A stretch of DNA of 64,000 nt, taken from positions 310,001 through 374,000 of the forward strand of contig CAJNOI010000061.1 of the NCBI GenBank assembly GCA_905250115.1, written 5' to 3'. Source of the stretch: Adineta steineri (taxonomy: Eukaryota; Rotifera; Eurotatoria; Adinetida; Adinetidae). A program made the position numbers and the translations under genes. Each line of letters begins with the position of its first letter. The first letter of the stretch is position 1. This document shows, piece by piece, positions 51,673 to 61,907 of this stretch. A model generated the notes under the pieces. It saw only the letters and a program-made list of their open reading frames with translations. It did not search any database and was not told the DNA's origin.

Positions 51673-52165
51673 GTGGGTGTGGGTATGGATACAGGTTTCA
51701 AGCTTGTGTTAGCCAACATCCATACCCTTTAATTGTTATCAATTCATGTCTACTGATCAGATTTTCAGATGTTTGGTTCGTTTCAATCCAATCAAAAGTG
51801 ATTCCTTCATTTTTACGAAGAAAACTTTTTTTCACTTGCATTCACCTTAGATTTGCTTATAAAAAAGAAAAGAATATTCATATTAGATATTCATTACATT
51901 GCATATAGGAAAAATATCAATATTTATTTCTTTAAAGTTGATAATCATCGCAAGTGCATAGCCTTCTATAATACAGTACATTTATTTTTATTACTTCTCT
52001 ATCAAGCTTTTTTTAATGTAAAAAGAATGCTTTTCTTCACTTCGCCATCATTTTGGGCTTCACTAAACAAAAATGATGAAATCAAACAAAAATAACGGAA
52101 TATTATCCATTATAAAAATGTCATCCATCTGTCAACTGTTTCTATGATCTTACAAAAGACAAATC
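51670..52165. other. Intergenic, short telomere-like motif at left end
   Basis: GGGTGGGTGTGGGTATGG lies directly after the palindrome. The rest is AT-rich with no gene supported. Confidence 0.5.
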
Positions 52166-52270
52166 TTGAGGGTGTGGGTGAAAGTCTGGGTGGATGTGGG
52201 TTTAGATGTGGGTGTGGTGAAGGCCTGGTTGAAAGTGTGTGTTTGGGTGTGGGTGAAAATCTGGGTGAAA
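52166..52270 (+). repeat. Interstitial telomere-like TGTGGG array, left copy
   Basis: Repeated GTGTGGGTGAAAGTCTGGG-type words (GATGTGGGTTTAGATGTGGG, GGTGTGGGTGAAAATCTGGG). The core TGTGGG is the bdelloid telomeric unit; the array is degenerate and internal. Confidence 0.7.
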
Positions 52271-52334
52271 GTGTAGATTAGGGGTCGAACAGTTCAGTTT
52301 AGTTACAAAGAACTGAATTGTTTAAACAGTTCTT

Positions 52335-52719
52335 TTGATAAGAACTGATCTGATTGTTCATACAGTTCCTTTGAGAAGAACTTCTCCTTGAGAACAGTTC
52401 TTCTCGTAGGAACTATCCAAGATGATTCCCAAAACAGAATATTATTATACAACACTCAGAAGCAATATTCCCAGAACAAAGCAATATTACTCAACACTCA
52501 GAAGCAGTATTCCCAGAATAGAACAATATTGCTCAACGCTCGGAAGTGGTATTCCCAGAACAGAACAGTTTTGTTCTGCTTTGGAAACACTACTTCTGAG
52601 TAATGAGTAATATTATTCTGTTTTGAGAATCATTTCGGACAGTTCCTACAAAAAGAACTGTTCTCAAGAAGAAGTTCCTCTCAAAGGAACTGTATGAACA
52701 ATCAGATCAGTTCTTATCA
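52335..52719. repeat. Inner inverted repeat with 42-base tandem repeats in its loop
   Basis: Arms 52335-52449 and 52608-52719 are about 110-base reverse complements with few mismatches (AAGAACTGATCTGATTGTTC facing GAACAATCAGATCAGTTCTT). The loop holds three to four copies of a 42-base unit, AATATTACTCAACACTCAGA plus AGCAGTATTCCCAGAATAGAAC. Confidence 0.85.
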
Positions 52720-53439
52720 ACAAGTAGCGTTCACCGAAACTCGATTCACTTGGCCCTAGACTGTCGCGGTCTGTATGCGGATATAATTGTATTTAGATAC
52801 GAATGAGAGTTAATCAATATTAGTTTTGATTTTCAGCAGGAAATCAAGTTGAATTTCTACTTAATATAAAATCAAACATTCCCTAAAACTTTGATATTTG
52901 ACGAATGAATAATAAAGTTTAACAATGTTTTAGCTTTATTTAAGTCAATTTTATAAAAAGTAGGATTTCAAAACAAAAACTATAGTGGAGATCTCTTTAT
53001 CATTGTATACCAAAATTGATTTTGAACTCTCTTATCTATATACACTATAGCAAGACTATTAAACTTACAAATTTACTAAAATGTTTTCCGATAATGCAAC
53101 AACTAGACTTTTAATATGATCAAATTGCAATGCGTATGTTTTTAAGCTTCTCATTATTGATCTTATTTTAATAAGTCGTCGTACAGGACGTTTCGGTACA
53201 TCATTGCTTTTTTCAAACATATATTAAAAATATTTGTCGATGATGATAAATAATATGCTATAGAAAAATAGGTGGAATATTTTTTCAAAGCTTTATAGTA
53301 CTATGTGCACGAACGTTTCGTTTTTTTGTTATTAATATTATTTTCATCTTTCTCCGTATTAAAAGTAAATTGGCTTTGCCACACTATTTTAATTTATTGA
53401 ATAAAATAATGATCTATATATAATTAAGAAATATTTCAT

Positions 53440-53620
53440 ATATTTAAGCTCGCGCCTTTTTTAACGAATAAATTAAATTCTTAAGTTCGCGCCCTTCTGA
53501 TACAATTATATAAAACATTATACATATATATATATATATATATATATATGTATAATCAAGAAATATTTTACATATTTAAGTTAGCGCTCTTTTCATACGA
53601 TTGAATAAAATATTATGTAT
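53440..53620. repeat. Diverged tandem repeat with an (AT)n run
   Basis: Three related copies of ATATTTAAGCTCGCGCC, TTCTTAAGTTCGCGCCC and ATATTTAAGTTAGCGCTC, each followed by an AT-rich tail, with a TATATATA tract at about 53525-53550. Confidence 0.6.
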
Positions 53621-53689
53621 TAAATATTATGTAATTAAAATAAAACGATAATAGCAAATAAAATTATATTATCAAAAATATGCCAGTTA

Positions 53690-53878
53690 CATGGTTATTT
53701 GCGCCTAAAAAATGGTCACTTGTACCAAAAATTGGTCAAATGTGCCAAAAAAATGGTCATTTGCGCCAAAAAAATGGTCATCTGTGCCTAAAAAATGGCT
53801 AATTGTGCCTTGAAAATGGTTACTTTTGCCACAAAAATGGTCATCTGTGCCAAAAAATGGTCACTTGTGCCATGTTAC
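53690..53878. repeat. 21-base minisatellite
   Basis: About nine copies of a unit like ATGGTCATTTGCGCCAAAAA, varying TTGCGCC / TGTGCC / TGTACC. No coding signal. Confidence 0.85.
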
Positions 53879-54002
53879 CGACAAAAATGATACATGTAAA
53901 AAGATAATTCCCGTTTCTAGACCCTATCCTTTTCAGTCTAGGGAAAAGAGCTGTTTAAACAGTTCAGTTCTTTGGAACTAAACTGAACTGTCCACCCCCT
54001 AA

Positions 54003-54335
54003 TGTAGATGTGGGTGAGGGTGTCGGTGAAAATCTGGGTGGCTGTGGGTGAAAGTCTGGGTGGCTGTGGGTGACAGTCTGGGTGGCTGTGGGTGACAGTC
54101 TGGGTGGCTGTGGGTGAAAGTCTGGGTGCGAGTGTGGATGTGGGTGTGAGTGAAAGTGTGGGTGAAAGTCGGGGGAGAAAATCTGTGTGAAAGTGTAGAT
54201 GTCGATGTGGGTGAGAGTGGAGACGTGGTCGTGGGGGAAAGTCGGGTGAAAGTATAAATGTTTGTGCGTTTGGGTGAAAGTGTAGATGTAGGTGTGGATG
54301 AAGTTCTGGGTGTGGGTGTGTGATAAGAAAAATGT
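54003..54335 (+). repeat. Interstitial telomere-like TGTGGG array, right copy
   Basis: A dense array of TGTGGGTG, CTGGGTG and GTGAAAGT words. Four copies of a 22-base unit (TCTGGGTGGCTGTGGGTGAA plus AG, with one variant base) lie at 54033-54120. On the minus strand it reads as long His/Pro/Thr-rich frames that are by-products of the repeat. Confidence 0.8.
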
Positions 54336-55347
54336 TGATATCACCCACACTCGTACCCTAGTCTAAAAATCTCAGTAATTCATCTAGCCAAAGCAAATTT
54401 TGGTCGGATCGAAAAATCTCTGATAATGGTCATAGGATCCAATCAGGGCGGTTTTTCTCGTAAAGCTTTTCAATAATTTGTATCTTTGAGAGTTTGAAGA
54501 TAGCTTTAATAATTATTAATATTTTCCGAAATAAATAACTAAAATTATAGTGTAAATTATACTGACAAATGGTTAAGATAGAAATAAACTCAAGCTAAAT
54601 AAGTTAAGTTGTTTTCATTGGGATAAATCTATATAAAGTGTGGCATATTTTTAAGTAAAGATACTTTTTCGATTTTAACTATCAAATGGGACAGAACGCA
54701 GTCGGGTATTGTATGTGTCAGTAGTATGTTGTTTCTATGAGATATTGTGAAAATGCATGATTTTGTACAAGAATGCAGTATTGTCGAGTATATTATTCGA
54801 GAAATCAATGAGCTATATGGATTTATAAGACTAGTCCATGTTATATACAGTTAAAAGCATCAAGGCTGAAAGTTTTTTCTTGGAATAGCAGTGCAGCTCG
54901 CTAAGTTATATCCCAACATTCGACTTAGACGGTGTGAGTGTTTGTATTCTTCTCACATCAACACTTGTACCCACACACACCCGTTATTAAAATGTATACC
55001 TTATGTTCACAATTAATTTATATCATTAGTAAAATAAGTGTATATACATTATTGTTCGTTACAATGACTTCAGCAAATGTTAACTACGATTTTTAGCATT
55101 AATAAATCCATATAAAAATTTTCTGAAATTTTTTATGTGAATAACGTCTTGAAAATGTATAGCAACATAAGATAATGTTAAAATATATTCATTTTGTGTT
55201 TTAACTACTATTTTCTGACTGTTCACTCATGGAAAACAAATATATCGCATTCAATAAGTTTCATCGATGAACTCATTTATAGCGATAATTATCTGGTGAC
55301 TGGCGCCGTGATATTCTTCATACAAATTAAAACATATATATGTATAT
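54336..55347. other. Intergenic, no gene seen
   Basis: AT-rich. A short C-rich telomere-like patch (CTTGTACCCACACACACCCG) lies near 54965. Nothing coding is supported before the tetraspanin. Confidence 0.55.
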
Positions 55348-56736
55348 ATGGTTTCATCAGAAGTACAATCATCTGTAACATCATTTTCTGATCGACTCGA
55401 TCAACTAGAAACTGCTACAGAGTCACGCCGTAGTAATAGTTTACGGAGTTCATCTGAGTCAGATCTAATTGTTAATAATTCATTTATAAATAAATTAAAA
55501 TCAGGAGTAAAATGGTTAATAGATCCATTTCAACGATTTTGCTCATCGAAAACAATAGATCATCAAGTACATAAATATCAATTTGATTCTCATTGTTTAA
55601 AACCAGAATTTAATCGCGTTAATGGTTTATTGAAATATTTCACTTTTGGTATTATGTTTACTAATAGCATGTATGTATTAATCAACTAATATTGTTATAG
55701 AAATAAAATATGAAGTTTTAGATTAGGTTTTATTGTATTTTTTATTGGTTTATGGAGTTCATTCGAACACCGTAAATTTAGTCATATGCCCAAGATAAAT
55801 ACAGCAGATTCAACATCTTTAAATCCATTTAATTTTATTGGAATTATACTTTGCATATTTGGCCTATTATTTTTTCTATTATGTATAATCAGTTGTTTAG
55901 GAATAAATCGAGAAAATTTGAAGCTTCTTCGTATTTCACTTATTGCTCAATTTGTAACATTAATTATTTTTCTAACATTTGCTATTATAATATTAATATG
56001 GGGAGAAACAATTCGAAACAGAATAAGTAAAACAATGATGATTGGATTGAAAATACATTATCATATTGATAAAGCATGGACCGCTTTTTTCGATAAACTT
56101 CATATGAGTTATTTTTGTTGTGGTAAGTATTTAAAAAGGAAATAAACCTTAGACTGATTTCTGTTGTTTATTTAGGTGTTTATTCATTCAATGACTGGAA
56201 TGATAATCCAAACTACGCATGTACATCTTCCAATATTCTGCAAAGTCTTGGTATAATATTTATTTGAAATTCATTCATACTAATTAATTGTATATAGATG
56301 CTTGTTCTGTGCCTTTTACATGTTGTAAAATTCAACAAAAAGAAGTAAAGAACAACAAATATATTGATACAAAATCTCTTTCTTATACTTGTGGTATGAT
56401 CTCTTTCGTATATAGACGAAAATCTTTTTGTATACATTATTAACAGGAACGAATACCTTGCCATCAAATAATACGACGATAGATATGAACGAAATTGAAG
56501 AACGTATCAATATTAATGGATGTTTTGATGAAATATTACCTGTTATTCAACAATTAATTATAACAGCTTCAATATTTATGTTATTGATCTGTATCATTAT
56601 ATTCATTACTATTTTACTTACTTGTTTATTGACATTTGAAATTCGTTTGACTATATCTAATGTTAGACGACATTGTCGGAAGAAAAAACAAACAGATCAA
56701 AATGATTATGTCGAAAAAGAAGAAGAAACGTTTTAA
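55348..56736 (+). CDS. Tetraspanin
   Basis: Five exons (55348-55670, 55722-56122, 56176-56250, 56298-56393, 56447-56736) give 394 residues. A Ser-rich cytosolic N-terminus of about 90 residues, longer than usual, precedes TM1 (LLKYFTFGIMFTNS, LGFIVFFIGLW). TM2 and TM3 follow: NFIGIILCIFGLLFFLLCII and ISLIAQFVTLIIFLTFAIII. The large extracellular loop has the defining CCG motif (MSYFCCGVYSFNDW), then paired Cys residues (FTCCK) and a GC before TM4 (LIITASIFMLLICIIIFITI). The tail is charged. Tetraspanins organise membrane microdomains with partner receptors. The subfamily is not identified. The CCG codons are split by an intron, as often seen in this family. Confidence 0.88.
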
Positions 56737-56923
56737 TATACTGCTATATATGATTATTTCAGGCTCTACTAGTATTTTTCTATTTAACAACATATTCAAA
56801 AATATCAATAGTATTTTATTTATTTTACTTGAAGAGTACGTATATAATAAATTCTGGAATATTTAATATTTTTCACATAAATAATAAGTCGATACAAATG
56901 GACGAATTTAGAAAAAATGTTAT

Positions 56924-58323
56924 TTAATTAAATTTTGGATATAAACTCGACGATGTTGTTGATTGATTATATGGACTTTGTGTAGCGTACGAAGAATTTT
57001 CAAGAGATGTTGATGGTGGTGGTTGGTGTTGTTGCTGTTGATACATTGGTGGTTGAGGATATAATGGTTGCGATTGTTCATGATACTTTGGTGGCTGAGG
57101 ATAGAGTGATTGCGATTGTTCATGATACATTGAAGATGGTTGAGAATCCTTAGATACATTTGCATTGCTAGATGGAATGCTACTATATGGACTCATATTA
57201 TATAGTTGATGTGGTTGTGTCTGCTGTGGATACATCATTTGCTGATTATTTATCTATATAAATACGTAATAAATTATTCTTGAAACATAATATTTCACTT
57301 ACAATAGATACAACTGAAAACTGAGCATCAATATTTTTATCTTTAATATTCGTTGTTTTAAGAAGACCATCAGGTGATATAGAAATGAAATGATTTTTAT
57401 ATGCACATGATTCAAGTGCTACTAATTCACTAGTACCAAGTATATCATGTACACGAAAATCAATACTAGTATTATTCTTAGCACCAGGTGGCTAAAAGAG
57501 AACAATTATAAAATGTTTATTTAAAGAAATGTATTCATACAAATGACATGATACAAGCTAGTTTGCCTTCAAATGCTAAATAATTGTAATTGTTATGAAA
57601 TCGAAGTCGACCTTTTTCAGCTTCTTCAACAGTGAAATAAGCTAAAAGTAAAAGAAATTGAATTTTTTTCTCTATTATTTCGACTGTAAATAATCTTAAA
57701 AGACTTACTATTAAACGAATTAGCAGCACCATTTCCATCAAATATAAGAACGCCATTCGTTGACATAACAACTTGAAGTAAACTTCCTGCACTTTTTGAA
57801 ACCAATTGAACAACTGCACCATTTCGAAGAAGTTCCTTTTATTATAAATATTTATTAACAAAAAAAAAGAAATTTTTTTTCAAACATACTCGTGCATTAC
57901 GTCCAGTTGTTACTGCAGTATTTAATTTATGTGCTACAGAAACTACTGTATCTTGTCCAATTACATTTCCAAGTAAATTCGTTGTCGTTGATTCAATTTT
58001 ACCAAGAAAACTCTATATAATTATCAATTAAAATTTATAAAAATATAATTCAGATTAAAAACCTGTCTATCACGTTCTTGATTATGTGCTGTTAATGTTG
58101 GATAAGCATTCGTTTGTGAATAACCTGCTGTTGAACTCGCTGTATGAGAATAAGAATCTGTGGTGGTGGTGGTTGTTGATGATGTTGATGGTGGATGATG
58201 ATAATATGCTGGAGGACCTGATGGAATTTCTTGATCAGTTTTTGTATCTTTATTTTTCTTTCGAAGATCATTTACTTCATCACGTACCATTCGAACAACT
58301 GGATTATTAAAAATATTTTTCAT
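56924..58323 (-). CDS. Beta-trefoil-like protein with Tyr/Gln/Pro-rich tail
   Basis: Six exons (58323-58063, 58012-57890, 57835-57709, 57641-57541, 57491-57303, 57253-56924) give 376 residues. The family is not recognised with certainty. A charged start (VRMVRDEVNDLRKKNKD) and a Pro/Ser/Thr/Tyr-rich linker precede a folded core of about 190 residues. The core alternates strands and turns: NGAVVQLVSKSAGSLLQVVM, NGVLIFDGNGAANSF, RLRFHNNYNYLAFEGKLACI, VALESCAYKNHFISISPDG. This spacing is typical of beta-trefoil folds such as FGF, fascin or IL-1 types. The C-terminal 110 residues are rich in Gln, Pro and Tyr, with two near-identical copies of YHEQSQxLYPQPP. No signal peptide is seen. The function is not known. 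Confidence 0.6.
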
Positions 58324-59108
58324 TATTTAATCTATAAGCAACATGGATACTATACGATTCTATTTATAAAATATTTTATGACATAGATGGCGCTCGTATC
58401 CGTTCTGTTCTTCTATCTAATTAAGAATTTATTTTCATTTTTATTAATTAAGGTAATTCTTTGTTTTCCTATTAATATATATTTGAAATCTCCTTTGTAT
58501 CGACGACATATTTCCTTTCCTTTCCTTCTCTTCTATCGTCTGTCTCGTTCTCTTTCCTCTCTTTCTCTCCTCTTTCCTTCTTTTCTTTTCTTGTTCATCT
58601 TTTAAAAAAATCGGTCATCCTGTTCTATTATCAATTGTAGTACAATCTTGATTATTTATTTCTATCAAAGTTCTTTCATCACTTTTAGTTCTATATGTGT
58701 TGTTAACTTCTTTTATCGTACATTTATCGTCTACTCTCAAGGTTCGCTTATGATCCCCCAACATTCCGTTCTCTTCCTCTATATAAATATACATATATGT
58801 TAAAAAACTACGAGAGCGACAAGGGATAAATTAATTTCTATCTGGTCTTCTTCCTCTTTATTTCTTTTTTTTTTCTCTTTAGTTGTTAGTCGACCATTCG
58901 CTTTCTTCTTTCTGAAACCGTCGATCATCGTCCCTTTCGTTTGACATTCTCGAATCTTCTATATTCTCATCTTACCGACATTACTTCGTAGACAGTAATA
59001 ATAAGTGTAAGCATCATCATCTACCATTCTCCTAATAGTCGAGCCTCACAAACTTCTTGCATACAAATTCATTGGTGGAGGAGGTTCGAGCTTATATGTC
59101 TGTTGCAC
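58324..59108. other. Intergenic, no gene seen
   Basis: Pyrimidine-rich spacer between the divergent beta-trefoil and H3.3 genes; CT tracts around 58510-58600. No gene seen. Confidence 0.55.
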
Positions 59109-59116
59109 TATATATA
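59109..59116 (+). promoter_or_regulatory. TATA box of histone H3.3
   Basis: TATATATA at 59109-59116, about 100 bases before a GTACGT donor at 59217. The implied transcript has a 5'UTR exon of about 75 bases and a 5'UTR intron (59217-59714) ending TTGTTTAAG, as is common for replication-independent H3.3 genes. Confidence 0.5.
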
Positions 59117-59724
59117 CCCACTGCAAAACGCTCATTCTCATTGCATTATCCTCGTTGACGAGCAACACACACATACACTACCGACGACAACTCGACCCGC
59201 ATACAACATCAAATAAGTACGTTGTTGAAATGTGTGCATACATAACTGAGTATACGCAAAAAAAAGGAGAATTACAAAAAAAAACGTCAAAGTCCGTTTC
59301 AATGAATCGAAACTAAGAATATAAAAGTGAAATAAATAAAACTTTATTTTTTTTTGAAATAACGAAGTTGTTTTTTTTTCTTTCTAAATCTTGAGAGCAA
59401 ATAAATAAGCAAATAAGAAATTCACTACATTAATTGCTGGTATGTATAAGGAAGAAAACAATTGGAAATAACCATTTTATGAATCATTTTCAATTCTTTG
59501 TTTTTATCTATAGATAGTTAGTTTCTTCGTTAGAATTCAAATAAAAAGACATACCCTTAATAAAAAACAGACATAGAATAATAAATCTTTCGTTCTGTTT
59601 ATTGTTAGTCGGTTGCTGAAGAAAGGAAAAGAATGTCAAAATATGGTTGAAGAAAAAGATGGCGCTTTTTTTTGGTCAAAGGTTATATTAGTTTTCTTTT
59701 TTTTTTTGTTTAAGATTTGATTAA

Positions 59725-60202
<478 letters not shown>

Positions 60203-61907
60203 TTATAAAAAAAAGAAAATTTATTAGCGCAGCATCATGACTGTTCATTTGTATATGTGTGTTTCTGTGTGTGTACTCTAGATTTCATTTTTTCTCTTTT
60301 GTTTGTCGTTGTTTTTCCTTCTTTATATGGATCAAAGTTGATCCGAAAAATAAATAAACTTATTATTATCTTGAAAAACTAGAATAATTATTTTTAATCT
60401 CATGTGTTATTTCGACATCGAAGGTAAAGTAGTTGATTTATCATTTAATTAAAAAGGCAATATAATGTTAATTTGAAAAGCAAGAGTTATATATAATCTG
60501 TAATCTTCAGTATATAAGACCTGCAACTTTATAAGCATGCACCGAATCCAATTCTGCAATTGGGTCTGACCGAATTTGACTGAAACTGGATTCAGTTTTA
60601 CTTGGATTTAGTTGACACAAATTATCAACGCATCTGAGTGATTTAAATCTCACACCTTTTATAATGATGATTCGATTTCTGTATAAAAACTGAATATGTC
60701 TTGAAATCCGGAAAATTTCTAATATTGTTATGACAGAAGAGAATGATAATATTCTTTCATAAATGATTATGGTTGTCTACGTCAATCATGATTATCGTCT
60801 ACCGAGTCCCATTCTACTTTACTGTGCTCTGCACTTCTATTAGCAAATATACACAGACGTGCATCTTGAGAGTATGGGTGTTGCGTCCATGCTTTATCCA
60901 CACCCACACCCACACCCTTGTACATGGTTCTTTGTTAAATAAACTGTTTAATCTTTTCTCAAAAATTTTCCGAATCTTTTTCTCCGGATTTTGGGACAGT
61001 ACCTAAAAACTGATCAAATACAGTCAAATCCTCATAGCAAATATATGCAGTTTTATTCACTCTTTCCTATACCAGTATTACATCTCGTCTAATATTTTAT
61101 TTTCTTCACACAATGACCAAGATATGAGATTAAAAGTAATATACTGTATATATAAATATTTTTTCCACTTGACAATGTATTGTAGTACTTGGAACTTCAA
61201 GTTACAGTATTTATTAGTCGACGAATATTTTGTTTAGTAATGTGTAGTGTAAATAGATTTGATAAAATATGCTTCTCTCAGTAGGAGATTGGTTGTTATG
61301 ACATAATAATTGTTGAAACCGTGATATGCAGAATCAGCGTACTGTATTAAATACAATCTAATATGTTGAAAGACTTCCGTTATCAGCTAAAATTTTCATA
61401 CATCTTTCTATAGACTTAACTCAAATATTGATTTATTTTCCAACAATTTCCGTTCTAAAACTATAATAAATTGAATATTCCTGTTTTTTGTTTCATATAA
61501 AGAAAAAGATAATTTTTGCGGGGCTAAATATTCCCTTTAAGTAAAATTCCCATGTTGAGATAATCATATAATATAACACGTTTATAATGTTCTTGTTGCA
61601 AGATAAAGAAACACGAAAAAAAAACAAACGGATAAACACAGACATCGAATCCAAACGCATAAAATAGAGATAAATAAGTCTTCTTTTTTTTCTTAAAGAA
61701 TCAAACAACAACAAGAAGAGAGAGAGAAAAAAAAACAGATAATCATACACATAAATATACGACAAAAAAAGCAACAAATATCTAAAGACACACACAATAA
61801 ACAATAAAGAATAAATATAATAAAAAGGAAATAAACAGCAAACAACTGTACACAATCAGTTCTTCGTTCTTCCTTTTCTTTTTCTTTTTTTTTTTCAATT
61901 AATTTTC
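60203..61907. other. Intergenic, with a short telomere-like motif
   Basis: About 1.7 kb between convergent genes. CCACACCCACACCCACACCC at 60898-60917 is three units of the bdelloid telomere repeat in C-rich orientation. Diverged CCAATT/GGATTCAGTTT words occur near 60545-60610. No gene is supported. Confidence 0.6.

Larger units (their letters stand above)
52271..54006. mobile_element. Inverted-repeat-bounded block between two telomere-like arrays
   Basis: The ends match in inverted orientation over about 60 bases: 52271-52336, with GAACAGTTCAGTTTAGTTAC then AAAGAACTGAATTG, and 53943-54006, whose complement reads GGACAGTTCAGTTTAGTTCC then AAAGAACTGAACTG. Both ends carry TTTAAACAGTTC. Inside are a second inverted repeat and several minisatellites, but no transposase frame. 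It may be a non-autonomous element or a rearranged subtelomeric block. Confidence 0.55.

Noticed and set aside
53938-54350. Long His/Pro/Thr-rich frames on the minus strand
   Set aside because: Two overlapping frames are both open because the TGTGGG-type array has few stop-forming words; no start context, introns or domain.
61493-61855. 120-codon minus-strand frame rich in Phe, Leu and Tyr
   Set aside because: Composition follows an A-rich plus strand; no start context or domain.
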